A DNA stretch of 64,000 bases, taken from Sphingomonas xanthus (GTDB lineage Bacteria > Pseudomonadota > Alphaproteobacteria > Sphingomonadales > Sphingomonadaceae). The translations under genes and the position numbers were made by a program. Location of the stretch: NCBI RefSeq assembly GCF_007998985.1, contig NZ_CP041659.1, positions 1,054,001 through 1,118,000 on the forward strand, in the 5' to 3' direction. Under the pieces are notes generated by a model. That model was not told the origin of the DNA, did no database searches, and saw only the letters and a list, made by a program, of their open reading frames with translations. How positions within the stretch are numbered: position 1 is the first letter of the stretch; every line of letters begins with the position of its first letter. This document shows positions 8,842 through 17,621 of this stretch, piece after piece.

Positions 8842-9249
8842 ATGCGACTCACCCATCTTGCCGACTATGCGGTCGTGATGATGACCGCGGCTGCGCGCCG
8901 CGCCCCATCCGCACGCCTCAGTGCCACCGAACTCGCGGAAGAGACCGGCGTGCCGCTGCCGACCGCGCAAAAGCTGATGCAGAAACTGTCGGCCTATGGC
9001 CTGCTGGTCGGCCAGCGTGGCTTTGGCGGCGGATATGCGCTGGCCCGCCCGGTCGGCGAGATCAGCCTGGCCGATATTGTCGAAGCTGTCGAAGGCCCGA
9101 TCGCCATGACCCAATGCGTCGGCCATGAGGACGGGTCGTCCGACTGCGCGCTCGATCAACACTGCCGGGTTAAGCCGCATATGGGAATCGTCGGAAATGC
9201 CGTGCGCGGCGCCCTGGGGTCGGTCAGTCTGCAGGAGCTGGCGCGATGA
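8842..9249 (+). CDS. Rrf2-family regulator of the SUF operon (IscR/SufR-like)
   Basis: This 135-residue protein has an N-terminal winged helix with the typical [10 protein letters not shown] start and the recognition helix region [19 protein letters not shown], then the GGYALARP wing. Three cysteines, Cys92, Cys102 and Cys108, follow, matching the spacing type that binds a [2Fe-2S] or [4Fe-4S] cluster in IscR-like proteins. It therefore probably senses cluster supply and represses or tunes the downstream suf genes. It is the first gene of the operon, and its stop overlaps the sufB start (ATGA). A perfect inverted repeat lies directly before its start codon. It corresponds to the SUF-associated Rrf2 subgroup. 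Confidence 0.92.
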   Translation: MRLTHLADYAVVMMTAAARRAPSARLSATELAEETGVPLPTAQKLMQKLSAYGLLVGQRGFGGGYALARPVGEISLADIVEAVEGPIAMTQCVGHEDGSSDCALDQHCRVKPHMGIVGNAVRGALGSVSLQELAR

Positions 9250-10718
9250 ACGAGGAGGTCGTCACCAACCGCGAAGCGCGCGAACATCTCGCCAAGGATT
9301 ATGAGTGGGGCTTCTCCTCCGACATCGAGCAGGAGTTCGCGCCCAAGGGGCTTAGCGAGGACACGGTTCGCTTCATTTCCGCAAAAAAGGGCGAGCCCGA
9401 GTGGATGCTCGACTGGCGGCTCAAGGCTTATCGCGCCTGGCTCGAGATGGAAGAAGTCGACTGGGCCAAGCTCGACATCCCCCAGATCGATTATCAGGAC
9501 GCCTATTATTACGCCGCGCCCAAGCCGAAACCGAAGCTCGGCAGCCTCGACGAGGTCGATCCCGAAATCCTTCGGGTCTATGAAAAGCTCGGCATCCCGA
9601 TCGAGGAGCAGAAAGTGCTCGCGGGGGTCGAAGGCGCGCGCAAGGTCGCGGTCGATGCCGTATTCGACAGCGTTTCGGTCGCCACCACATTCCGCGAGGA
9701 GCTGAAGGCTGCCGGCGTCATCTTCCTGTCGATCAGCGAAGCGATTCGCGAATATCCCGATTTGGTCAGAAAGTACCTCGGCTCCGTGGTCCCGCAGCGC
9801 GACAATTATTTCGCCTGCCTCAACAGCGCGGTATTCAGCGACGGGACCTTCGTGCTGGTGCCCGAGGGCGTGCGCTGCCCGATGGAACTCAGCACCTATT
9901 TCCGGATCAATGCCGAGAATACCGGCCAGTTCGAGCGCACGCTGATCGTTGCCGAGAAGGGCAGCTACGTCAGCTACCTCGAAGGCTGCACCGCGCCGAT
10001 GCGCGACGAGAACCAGCTTCACGCGGCGGTAGTCGAAATCTACGCGCACGAGGACGCGGAGGTAAAATACTCTACCGTCCAGAACTGGTATCCAGGCGAC
10101 GCCGAGGGCAAGGGCGGCATCTTCAATTTCGTCACCAAACGCGCGCTGTGCGCCGGCGACCGGTCGAAGGTCAGCTGGACCCAGGTCGAGACCGGCAGCG
10201 CGATCACTTGGAAATATCCGAGCTGCATCCTGAAGGGCGCGGACAGCGTCGGGGAATTTTATTCGGTCGCGCTGACCAACAACCGGCAGCAGGCCGACAC
10301 CGGCACCAAGATGGTTCACATCGGCGCAGGATCGCGCTCTACCATCGTTTCGAAGGGCATTTCGGCGGGCCGCAGCGACAATACCTATCGCGGCCTGGTG
10401 AAGGTGATGCCGGGCGCCGACAATGTCCGCAATTTCACCCAGTGCGACAGCCTGCTGCTCGGCTCCGAATGCGGCGCGCATACGGTGCCTTATATCGAGG
10501 TGCGCAATCCGACTGCGACGATCGAGCATGAAGCCACCACCTCGAAAATCAGCGAGGACCAGCTGTTCTACGCCCAGATGCGCGGGCTCGATGCGGAGAG
10601 CGCGGTCGCCCTGATCGTAAACGGTTTTGCCCGCGAGGTGCTCAAGCAGCTGCCGATGGAGTTCGCGGTTGAGGCGCAGAAGCTGCTTGGCATCAGTTTA
10701 GAGGGAAGTGTCGGTTAA
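9246..10718 (+). CDS. sufB: Fe-S cluster assembly scaffold SufB
   Basis: The 490-residue SufB is the scaffold subunit of the SufBC2D complex, on which new [Fe-S] clusters are built in the cytosol. The long beta-helix core is clear, with the conserved block [18 protein letters not shown], then SYLEGCTAP, and near the end [20 protein letters not shown], which contains the Cys and Glu residues proposed to hold the nascent cluster. Length matches typical SufB (about 480-495). The ATG overlaps the regulator stop, and sufC follows without a gap, so stoichiometric translation is likely. Confidence 0.97.
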   Translation: MNEEVVTNREAREHLAKDYEWGFSSDIEQEFAPKGLSEDTVRFISAKKGEPEWMLDWRLKAYRAWLEMEEVDWAKLDIPQIDYQDAYYYAAPKPKPKLGSLDEVDPEILRVYEKLGIPIEEQKVLAGVEGARKVAVDAVFDSVSVATTFREELKAAGVIFLSISEAIREYPDLVRKYLGSVVPQRDNYFACLNSAVFSDGTFVLVPEGVRCPMELSTYFRINAENTGQFERTLIVAEKGSYVSYLEGCTAPMRDENQLHAAVVEIYAHEDAEVKYSTVQNWYPGDAEGKGGIFNFVTKRALCAGDRSKVSWTQVETGSAITWKYPSCILKGADSVGEFYSVALTNNRQQADTGTKMVHIGAGSRSTIVSKGISAGRSDNTYRGLVKVMPGADNVRNFTQCDSLLLGSECGAHTVPYIEVRNPTATIEHEATTSKISEDQLFYAQMRGLDAESAVALIVNGFAREVLKQLPMEFAVEAQKLLGISLEGSVG

Positions 10719-11462
10719 GTGCTCAAGATTGAAAACCTCCACGCGACAATCGCCGGCAAGTCGATTTTGAACGGGCTGACGCTGACAGTTCCGAACGGCG
10801 AAATTCATGCGATCATGGGGCCGAACGGCGCCGGCAAGTCGACGCTCGCCTATGTGCTGGGCGGACGGCCCGGCTATGAAGTGACCGAGGGCAGCGTAAC
10901 GTTCGACGGGCAGGATCTGTTCGCGCTGGAGCCGCACGAGCGCGCCGCGGCGGGCATGTTTCTGGGCTTCCAATATCCGGTCGAGATTCCCGGCGTCTCC
11001 TACCTCCAGTTCCTGCGCGAAAGCTTGAACTCGCAGCGCCGCGCACGCGAAGAAAAGGAACTGAGCGGGGCGGAGTTCATCCGCCTGGCGAAGGACAAGG
11101 CGGCGCTGCTCGGCATGGACGCGGAGATGCTCAAACGCCCGGTCAATGTCGGCTTTTCCGGCGGCGAAAAGAAGCGCGCCGAAATGGTGCAGATGGGCAT
11201 CATGGATCCGAAGCTGGCGATCCTCGATGAGACCGACAGCGGTCTCGACATTGACGCGCTAAAAGCGGTTGGCGCGGGCATCAATTCGATCATGCGCGAT
11301 CCCGCCAAGTCGGTGCTTCTCATCACCCATTACCAGCGCCTGCTCGACTATGTGAAACCCGAGCAGGTGCATGTTCTGTCGCGCGGGAAAATCGTCCGGT
11401 CGGGCGGACCGGAATTGGCGCATGAACTGGAGCGCGAAGGCTATGCGGAGGCGGCGGCGTGA
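10719..11462 (+). CDS. sufC: SUF complex ATPase SufC
   Basis: This 247-residue ABC-type ATPase drives conformational change of the SufBC2D scaffold complex. Walker A (GPNGAGKST) is at about residue 32, the family variant of the signature motif is FSGGEKKR, and Walker B with the catalytic residue reads LAILDETDSGLD, where SufC has Glu-Thr-Asp rather than the usual transporter sequence. The start is GTG 10719, directly after the sufB TAA. It has no membrane segments, as expected for SufC. The next gene starts inside its stop codon. Confidence 0.97.
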   Translation: MLKIENLHATIAGKSILNGLTLTVPNGEIHAIMGPNGAGKSTLAYVLGGRPGYEVTEGSVTFDGQDLFALEPHERAAAGMFLGFQYPVEIPGVSYLQFLRESLNSQRRAREEKELSGAEFIRLAKDKAALLGMDAEMLKRPVNVGFSGGEKKRAEMVQMGIMDPKLAILDETDSGLDIDALKAVGAGINSIMRDPAKSVLLITHYQRLLDYVKPEQVHVLSRGKIVRSGGPELAHELEREGYAEAAA

Positions 11463-11749
11463 TTGCCCTCCTCGCGCTCGTCACCGCGGTGCAGGAGCCC
11501 GATATCGTCGTGATCGGCCGGCGGTTCCAGTCGGTCGAGGTTCAGCTGGTCCGCGACCGTCAGGGTAAGCTTCACTGCAGTCTCGACCGGTCGAGCGGCA
11601 GCCTGAAGCTGGACGAACGGTTGTGTCGGGCGAGCGCGAAATGCGTGAAGCAGGTCGGTAGCGACGATGCCGCGGTGAAGCAGTGCATCACCACCCAGAA
11701 ACCGCGGCTTCTTGCAACGTTCAAGCGCGAGATGGGTGGGCGGCGATGA
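11459..11749 (+). CDS. Small cysteine-containing protein inside the suf operon
   Basis: The 96-residue product is not a known SUF component. It begins with a short hydrophobic segment (MIALLALVTAVQ) that could be a minimal signal peptide, followed by EPDIVVIGRR, a pattern common at the mature start of exported sphingomonad proteins. Four cysteines (40, 56, 62, 76) lie in a basic, helical C-terminal half with a CxxxxxC spacing. Its GTG start overlaps the sufC stop (GTGA) and its TGA overlaps the sufD ATG, so it is translated as part of the operon. It may be exported with disulfides or cytosolic with a metal or cluster; the sequence does not decide. Confidence 0.75.
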   Translation: MIALLALVTAVQEPDIVVIGRRFQSVEVQLVRDRQGKLHCSLDRSSGSLKLDERLCRASAKCVKQVGSDDAAVKQCITTQKPRLLATFKREMGGRR

Positions 11750-12486
11750 CCGCGATCCCGACCCGGAAACTGGAAGCTTTTCGCTACGCCGACGCCAACG
11801 CTTTGGCCGAAGTCTGGGCGTCGCTTGCGCCGCCCGAAACGATCGAAATTGCTGCGCAGCAAAAGCTGCAGCAAATCTGGCTTCCGAGCGGCGACGCGAT
11901 TGACATCCGCCGCGCTAACGTCGCCCTTCACGCCGGCGCGTCAGCGACCTTTTTCGCGCTCAACAGCGCGCCGCGCTACGGGCGGATTGAACTCGACGTC
12001 ACGCTTCACGAAGGGGCCGCCTTTGCGCTCCACGCGGCGAACATCGGCGGCGGATCGGCGACGCTTGAGATCGTCACGACGGTCAACCATGTCGCGCCGT
12101 CGGCGACTTCGCACCAGGTCATCCGAAGCGTGCTCGGCGATACCGCGACGGGCAGCTTTCTCGGCAAGATCGCGGTGGCGCGCGAAGGGCAGCTGACCGA
12201 CGCCGAACAATCGGTCAAGGCGCTGCTGCTCGACCGAGGCGCGGCGGCCAACGCCAAGCCCGAGCTCGAAATCTACGCCGACGATGTGAAGTGCGCCCAT
12301 GGCGCAACGGTCGGCGAGCTCGACCGAAACCAATTGTTCTACGCCGCTGCGCGCGGACTCGACCCGGTAGCCGCGCGCGCACTTCTGATCGAAGGGTTCA
12401 TCGGCGGACTTTGGGATGACATCGAAGACGACGCGAGTGGCATTGCCGAGATGGCTCGCGCCGCGCTGAGGCAGGTTGCGGCATGA
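11746..12486 (+). CDS. sufD: Fe-S cluster assembly protein SufD
   Basis: SufD pairs with SufB in the scaffold complex and helps iron acquisition. The 246-residue protein is shorter than enterobacterial SufD (about 420) because the N-terminal helical domain is reduced, but the beta-helix core and the C-terminal helical block are intact. Conserved features are the DVKCAHGATVGELD segment and the C-terminal QLFYAAARGLDPVAARALLIEGF helices, which are shared with SufB. Short SufD forms are common in alphaproteobacteria. The ATG 11746 overlaps the preceding stop; the TGA overlaps the sufS ATG. Confidence 0.93.
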   Translation: MTAIPTRKLEAFRYADANALAEVWASLAPPETIEIAAQQKLQQIWLPSGDAIDIRRANVALHAGASATFFALNSAPRYGRIELDVTLHEGAAFALHAANIGGGSATLEIVTTVNHVAPSATSHQVIRSVLGDTATGSFLGKIAVAREGQLTDAEQSVKALLLDRGAAANAKPELEIYADDVKCAHGATVGELDRNQLFYAAARGLDPVAARALLIEGFIGGLWDDIEDDASGIAEMARAALRQVAA

Positions 12487-13676
12487 ACCGCGAAACCAGC
12501 CTGGTCCCGTCCCTGTCGGTGCGCGGCGAGTTTCCGGCGATTGCCGGATGGCATTATCTCGACAGCGCCGCCACGGCGCAAAAACCGCAGGCGATGATCG
12601 ACGCGGTTACTGCCGCCTATGCGCGCGATTATGCCACTGTGCACCGCGGGGTTTATGAGCGCTCGGCGGTGATGACCCAAAGCTTCGAGGATGCGCGTGG
12701 CGCCATTGCCCGGTTCCTTGGCGCGGGTTCGCCAAACGAGATCGTCTTCACCCGCGGGGCGACCGAAGCCATCAACCTCGTCGCGCAATCGCTTCCCCGG
12801 GTCGGCCGCGACCGGGTGCTGGTGTCGGCGCTCGAACATCATAGCAATATCGTTCCTTGGCAGCTTGCGGGATACACGCTGGACGTCGTCCCACTGACCG
12901 ACGACGGCCGTATCGATCTGGATGCTGCCGAGTCGATGGTCAGCGAGCGCCATCGCGTCGTTGCCCTTGCCCATGTCTCGAACGTGCTTGGCTCGATCCT
13001 CGATGCCACGCGCGCGGCCGATATGGCGCATTCGAAAGGCGCGCTGCTGCTGCTCGACGGCTGCCAGGCCGCGCCGCGCATTCCGGTCGACGTGTCGGCG
13101 ATCGGCTGCGACTTCTACGCCGTGTCGGGCCACAAGCTGTACGGTCCGACCGGTATCGGCGCGCTTTGGGGTCGAACCGCGTTGCTCGAGGCGATGCCTC
13201 CTTACCAGGGCGGCGGGGCAATGATCGACCGGGTCACTTTCGAGCGCACCACTTTCCTGCCGCCGCCGTCGCGGTTCGAAGCCGGCACTCCGCACATCGT
13301 CGGCGCGGTCGGGCTCCATGCCGCGATCGACTGGATCGGCAAGGTCGGGCTCGACGCCATCCATGCCCATGAGGCGGCGCTCGTCGCCGAATGCCGCTCG
13401 GCGCTGCGCGGCATGAACGATATTCAGCTGTTTGGCCCAGCGGACAGCGCCGGGATCGTCAGCTTCGCGATGAGGGGGGTTCATCCCCACGACATCGGCA
13501 CCATATTGGATGACGAGGGAATCGCCATTCGCGCCGGCCATCATTGCGCCCAGCCGTTGATGGATCGTTTGGGCGTACCGGCGACAGCTCGGGCAAGCTT
13601 TGCAGCGTTCAGCGATTCCTCGGACATCGAGGCGCTGCTGCGCGGGCTCGACAAGGTAAGACGGATTTTCAGCTGA
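12483..13676 (+). CDS. sufS: Cysteine desulfurase SufS
   Basis: This 397-residue PLP enzyme removes sulfur from cysteine, leaving a persulfide that feeds the SufBCD scaffold. The PLP-binding Lys218 lies in SGHKLYGP, the phosphate-binding region in EHHSNIVPWQ, and the catalytic Cys355 in IRAGHHCAQP, which is the class II (SufS/CsdA) arrangement. Length is typical. No SufE or SufU gene lies in this operon, so the persulfide acceptor must be elsewhere or be supplied by another protein. The start overlaps the sufD stop and the stop overlaps the next gene. Confidence 0.96.
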   Translation: MNRETSLVPSLSVRGEFPAIAGWHYLDSAATAQKPQAMIDAVTAAYARDYATVHRGVYERSAVMTQSFEDARGAIARFLGAGSPNEIVFTRGATEAINLVAQSLPRVGRDRVLVSALEHHSNIVPWQLAGYTLDVVPLTDDGRIDLDAAESMVSERHRVVALAHVSNVLGSILDATRAADMAHSKGALLLLDGCQAAPRIPVDVSAIGCDFYAVSGHKLYGPTGIGALWGRTALLEAMPPYQGGGAMIDRVTFERTTFLPPPSRFEAGTPHIVGAVGLHAAIDWIGKVGLDAIHAHEAALVAECRSALRGMNDIQLFGPADSAGIVSFAMRGVHPHDIGTILDDEGIAIRAGHHCAQPLMDRLGVPATARASFAAFSDSSDIEALLRGLDKVRRIFS

Positions 13677-14146
13677 TGGGCGAGGAAAAGAAGATCGAGA
13701 TGGAAGAAGTCGAAGGCGTGACTGCCCCGCCGCGCGCCCGGGTCGCGCCGGAAAGTCCGGCCGAAACCTTCGAGCGCAAGCGCGATTATCTTGCCGGCTT
13801 CCTGTCCGAGAAAAAACCCGACCCCGATCCGCACAGCGCGGGTAGCCAGCTGCAGGACGCGGTAATCGAGGCCCTGAAGTCGATCTACGACCCGGAAATC
13901 CCGGTCGACATTTACGAGCTTGGCCTGATCTACGACGTGGCGATCAGCGAGGATGGCGACGCGATCGTGACAATGACCCTGACGACCCCGCACTGCCCCG
14001 TCGCCGAAAGCATGCCGGGCGAAGTCGAACTTCGCGTCTTGTCGGTACCGGGCATTCGCGACGCGGAGGTCAAGCTGGTGTGGGATCCGCCGTGGGACCC
14101 ATCGAAGATGAGCGACGAAGCGCGACTTGAATTGGGAATGCTATGA
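13676..14146 (+). CDS. sufT: SUF-associated DUF59 (MIP18-like) protein, SufT-like
   Basis: This 156-residue protein has a DUF59/MIP18 domain in its C-terminal 100 residues: LKSIYDPEIPVDIYELGLIY followed by TMTLTTPHCPVAESMP, with the conserved Cys, and the DPPWDPSKMS motif. It matches the SUF-system-associated subgroup that helps mature or deliver Fe-S clusters. The first 50 residues are charged and likely disordered. The ATG 13676 overlaps the sufS TGA (TGATG). Its position between sufS and sufA is standard for this subgroup. The symbol is used in the broad sense. Confidence 0.88.
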   Translation: MGEEKKIEMEEVEGVTAPPRARVAPESPAETFERKRDYLAGFLSEKKPDPDPHSAGSQLQDAVIEALKSIYDPEIPVDIYELGLIYDVAISEDGDAIVTMTLTTPHCPVAESMPGEVELRVLSVPGIRDAEVKLVWDPPWDPSKMSDEARLELGML

Positions 14147-14496
14147 CCACCAAGCTCCGCGCGCGGCCCGCCGCGATCATCCTTACGCCGGCCGCCGAGG
14201 CCCGGATCGCCGAGCTAATGGCGCGCGCGCCCGACGGCGCGATCGGGGTAAAGCTGTCGACTCCGCGCCGCGGCTGTTCTGGCCTCGCCTATTCCGTGGA
14301 CTATGTGACCGACGAGCAGGCGTTCGACGAAAAGATCGAGACGCCCGGCGGCACCTTCTATGTCGACGGCGCGTCGGTGCTCTACCTCGTCGGATCGACG
14401 ATGGACTGGAGAGAGGATGATTTCGCCGCCGGTTTCGTGTTCGAAAACCCCAATGCCAAGGGCGCTTGCGGCTGCGGCGAAAGCTTCACCGTCTGA
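14143..14496 (+). CDS. sufA: A-type Fe-S carrier protein (SufA/IscA-like)
   Basis: This 117-residue HesB-like protein accepts clusters from the scaffold and passes them to apo-enzymes. The three invariant cysteines are present: one in RRGCSGLAY and two in the C-terminal CGCGESF. The length and the single domain match IscA/SufA/ErpA. Its ATG overlaps the stop of the DUF59 gene, and it is the last gene of the operon; the subtilase gene on the other strand ends 21 bases after it. Whether it serves as SufA or ErpA cannot be told from sequence alone. Confidence 0.93.
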   Translation: MTTKLRARPAAIILTPAAEARIAELMARAPDGAIGVKLSTPRRGCSGLAYSVDYVTDEQAFDEKIETPGGTFYVDGASVLYLVGSTMDWREDDFAAGFVFENPNAKGACGCGESFTV

Positions 14497-14517
14497 CCGC
14501 AGGGCCGGGCAGAAACA

Positions 14518-16824
14518 TCAAAACCCCAAGCTGTAACGGACCGCCGCCCCCACGTCGGGCGCTGCGGCGGCGACATGGCCGGGCTGGCGGCGCACGAAAA
14601 GGTTGGCACCCAGCCAGCCCTTGTCGAGCATCGTCGAATAGCTCAGCTCCGCGTCGATCTCACGGCCTGACGGCGTCAGGTTGAGCCGCTGCATCGTCAC
14701 CGTTTCGCTCCCGGTGGCATAATCATAGGCCGTCGGCAGGAATAGCCCGATGCCGCCCTGTTCGATGCGGAGCGGCTGCGAAACACGCAGGCCCAATCGA
14801 TCGCGATCAGCGAACAGGCCGAACTTGGAAAGATCGAACGCATAGGCCCCGCTGGTCAGCTTGCCATTGGCGAAGTCGGTCCAGCCGCGACGGGCACTGA
14901 CGCTCGCCGACCAGCCGTCCCCCAGATTGCGCCGCGCTTCGACATCGACAAACAGGCTCGACGATCCGGAATCGCCGAACAATGTGCCAAGCCTTCCCCC
15001 AAGCAGCGTCTGTTTCTCGTCGAGGCGGCTAAGCCCCACCGAGGCCCATAGTTTGTCACCGAAACGGCGGTCGAGCGCTAGGCTTGACCAGCGATAGGGT
15101 GATCCCAACGCATCGGTTTCGATCCGCTGCCAGGCCCTGCCGTCTTCGGTCGACAGGGTCAGGCCGGCAAAGCCCAGGTCGCGGCGAATCGCGATGCTGG
15201 TTCCGCGCCGAGCCTGGAAGCCGGGATCGGCGGAGATATCGCGGGCGATGAGGAAGGCGCCCGCCTGGGCGTCGGTCAGCTGGCGTTCGATCGCCTTCGC
15301 GCCTTGCGAAAAGCCGAAGGCCGCCCTGGTCTTCGAATCCAGCCTGGCAATGGCCGAGCCCGCGACCAGCCGCGACTTGGCGGCGTCTTCGGGACCGATG
15401 CCGAACCGGGCGACATTGAAGATCCCCGGCTTGGCGCCATTTTCCGCGACCGTGAGCGCGATCGAAACCGGACCCGCGGTTACCGCCGAGCCGCGAACCT
15501 GTCCGGTCAGCGCGCGCTCCAGCGGCTGGCGCGCCTCGGCGGCGCGCAGACCCTTGGCAAGATCCATGACAAAGGCGCGGCTGTAGCCATCGAGGATTAT
15601 CGCGCCCAGCCCGCCCTTGTCGCCGCCATCGCCTGCGCCCTCCGGCAACACGCCGCCTGCGCTGTTATCGTCGATTGCGACCGCAGTACCGGCCAGGCTC
15701 GCGCCGCCTACCGGCTGGAAGGCGCGGGTGATGTTCAGCCGGCCCTGCCCGAACACATTGTCATCCCCCGGGGCGCCAATGTCGTCGGCGGTACGAAACA
15801 ACAGGTCGATGATCTGCGCCGCGCTAAGATTGGGAAAGGCCTGGGCGACCAGCGCAACCGCGCCGGTAATGACAGGAGCCGAGAAGCTTGTTCCCGAATA
15901 GAGGTAGCCAGTTCCCTCCTCGTCGATCGTGCGCACGCGATAGCCAAGCGCCGCCAGATACCATGCTTGGCCTGACCCGGCGCGATTCGAGAAGGTCGAA
16001 ATTTGGCTGATGTCGGTGCCGCCAAGCCCGTCACTTACGCCGACCGACCCCGCAATGATCACCCGGCCCGCAAATGTTTGCGCCGGGACCAATGCGAAGC
16101 CGTCGGGGTTTCCGCCCTCGGGTTCGGCGCCGTCATTGCCAGCGGAAATGACGATCACGATGCCGGCGTTGACCGCGCGCTGCATGGCCGACATCAGCAG
16201 GCCACCCGGCGAAGACCCGCCAAGCGACAGATTGATCACCTTTGCTCCGGCGATACGGGCGGCATCCATGCCGGCGGCAATCGCGCTGTCCCCGAACTTG
16301 CAGCCACCGTCATCGCCGGTGGTCGCACAGCTGCCGGGGGTATCGGCGCGGAACGAAAGAATGGTCGAGTCGAAGGCAATCCCGACATTTTGCGCGTCGT
16401 TGCGCGCTGCCGCGGCGACCGCGGTGACCGCGGTCCCGTGGCCATCCTCATCGCTGACCCCGCGACTGCCGGCAACGTCCCGGCTTGCGGGATCGATCCG
16501 GCCCGCGAATTCGGCCAGCGCCGGGTTGATGCCGCTGTCGATGACCGCGATCTTGACCCCTGCGCCGGTTGCGCCCTGCTGCCATGCGGAGATAGCGCCG
16601 GACGTGGTCGCCGCGTTGGACCGCTGATATTCCGCGGTATTGAAGTTGGTTCCCGGCGGAGGAGTGGGCGTCGGCGTCGGCGTCGGTGTGGGGGTCGGCG
16701 TCGGCGTTGGCGTTGGGGTCGGCGTCGGAGTCGATCCAATCCCGCCGCCGCCGCCGCCGCCGCCGCAAGCGGACAGGGCCAGCAGCAAAGCGCAGGCGGT
16801 GGAAGCAAGATATCGGTTATTCAT
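14518..16824 (-). CDS. S8 subtilisin-like lipoprotein with probable C-terminal beta-barrel
   Basis: The 768-residue protein starts with a lipobox signal (LLLALSAC, Cys20), then eight Gly and twelve Thr-Pro repeats (residues 32-55) forming a linker, and then a subtilase domain. The triad is Asp96 (IAVIDSGIN), His129 (EDGHGTAV) and Ser313 (SGTSFSAP), with oxyanion Asn230 in SAGND. From about residue 420 to the end, alternating strands and a terminal aromatic (YSLGF) suggest an outer-membrane autotransporter-type barrel. The layout recalls NalP, a lipidated subtilase autotransporter of Neisseria. ATG 16824 was chosen because it gives a clean signal; an upstream ATG (16857) would spoil it. The substrate is unknown. 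Confidence 0.85.
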   Translation of the reverse strand: MNNRYLASTACALLLALSACGGGGGGGGIGSTPTPTPTPTPTPTPTPTPTPTPTPPPGTNFNTAEYQRSNAATTSGAISAWQQGATGAGVKIAVIDSGINPALAEFAGRIDPASRDVAGSRGVSDEDGHGTAVTAVAAAARNDAQNVGIAFDSTILSFRADTPGSCATTGDDGGCKFGDSAIAAGMDAARIAGAKVINLSLGGSSPGGLLMSAMQRAVNAGIVIVISAGNDGAEPEGGNPDGFALVPAQTFAGRVIIAGSVGVSDGLGGTDISQISTFSNRAGSGQAWYLAALGYRVRTIDEEGTGYLYSGTSFSAPVITGAVALVAQAFPNLSAAQIIDLLFRTADDIGAPGDDNVFGQGRLNITRAFQPVGGASLAGTAVAIDDNSAGGVLPEGAGDGGDKGGLGAIILDGYSRAFVMDLAKGLRAAEARQPLERALTGQVRGSAVTAGPVSIALTVAENGAKPGIFNVARFGIGPEDAAKSRLVAGSAIARLDSKTRAAFGFSQGAKAIERQLTDAQAGAFLIARDISADPGFQARRGTSIAIRRDLGFAGLTLSTEDGRAWQRIETDALGSPYRWSSLALDRRFGDKLWASVGLSRLDEKQTLLGGRLGTLFGDSGSSSLFVDVEARRNLGDGWSASVSARRGWTDFANGKLTSGAYAFDLSKFGLFADRDRLGLRVSQPLRIEQGGIGLFLPTAYDYATGSETVTMQRLNLTPSGREIDAELSYSTMLDKGWLGANLFVRRQPGHVAAAAPDVGAAVRYSLGF
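16660..16764 (-). repeat. Thr-Pro repeat and poly-Gly run within the subtilase gene
   Basis: Twelve consecutive Thr-Pro codon pairs (16660-16731), built from near-identical hexamers, follow a run of eight Gly codons (16741-16764, mostly GGC on the coding strand). Such tracts can gain or lose units by slippage in whole codons, changing linker length without breaking the frame. Confidence 0.85.
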
Positions 16825-16925
16825 CGATTTATCCCCGTCAAGCCGCTGGAACTCCACGGCTTTTCCCCAAACATCCCTATGGAATCATAAAGCTTTCATT
16901 TTGCTGAAGACGTCAAGAAGTCTAC

Positions 16926-17621
16926 ATGCGCTGGAGCATGAATCCGCGTTTTTTTCCCCTGTTCGGCAAAATCGACACATGGATCTTCGATCTGGACAAT
17001 TGCCTTTATCCAGCGTCGACGATGTTGTTCGACCTGATCGACCAGCGCATGGGCGCCTACATTCAGCGCCTTCTCGGCTGCGACATTATTGAGGCACGGC
17101 GGGTTCAAAAAGAACATTTCCACCGTCATGGGACGACGCTCGCCGGGCTGATGCGCGAGCATGATGTCGATCCCCATCATTTTCTCGACGATGTCCATTC
17201 CGTTCCGTTGGACCGCATCCGGCGCGACGAGCGACTTGCCGAAGCGCTTGGCCGGTTGCCCGGACGCAAGATCGTGCACACCAACGCCGATGAGCCCTAT
17301 GCCCGCCGCGTGCTTGAGGCGCTCGGCATTGGCGAGCATTTTGCCGAGATGCATGACATCCATGCTGCGGAACTTCGGCCCAAACCCAACACCCATGGCT
17401 ATCATCGCCTGCTCGACCGGTTCAGGGTCGATCCGTCCCGCGCGGCGATGGTGGAGGATATGGCCCAAAACTTGCGACCGGCGAAAAATCTGGGGATGGT
17501 GACGGTTTGGGTCGACAACGGCTCCGAACGCGGCAATCACGCGCACCACCCGGATTTCATAGACCTGACCATCGCCGATGTCGGCGAATGGTTGACCGAA
17601 CTGCTTGGAGACGCTTCGTGA
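16926..17621 (+). CDS. HAD-family pyrimidine 5'-nucleotidase
   Basis: The 231-residue protein is a haloacid dehalogenase-fold phosphatase. The catalytic aspartates are in [11 protein letters not shown] (DxD), the helical cap spans roughly residues 40-110, and later motifs include KIVHTNAD and the acidic [11 protein letters not shown]. The pattern fits the pyrimidine 5'-nucleotidase subgroup, which dephosphorylates UMP and CMP. Start is ATG 16926 or ATG 16938; the latter also works and begins MNPRFF. It is divergent from the subtilase gene with about 100 bases between them, and its stop overlaps the dapD start, so both are probably co-transcribed. Confidence 0.88.
   Translation: MRWSMNPRFFPLFGKIDTWIFDLDNCLYPASTMLFDLIDQRMGAYIQRLLGCDIIEARRVQKEHFHRHGTTLAGLMREHDVDPHHFLDDVHSVPLDRIRRDERLAEALGRLPGRKIVHTNADEPYARRVLEALGIGEHFAEMHDIHAAELRPKPNTHGYHRLLDRFRVDPSRAAMVEDMAQNLRPAKNLGMVTVWVDNGSERGNHAHHPDFIDLTIADVGEWLTELLGDAS

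Noticed and set aside
16003..16890. 295-codon plus-strand frame across the subtilase N-terminus
   Set aside because: The Arg- and Gly-rich sequence is an antisense shadow of the repeat and the protease domain.
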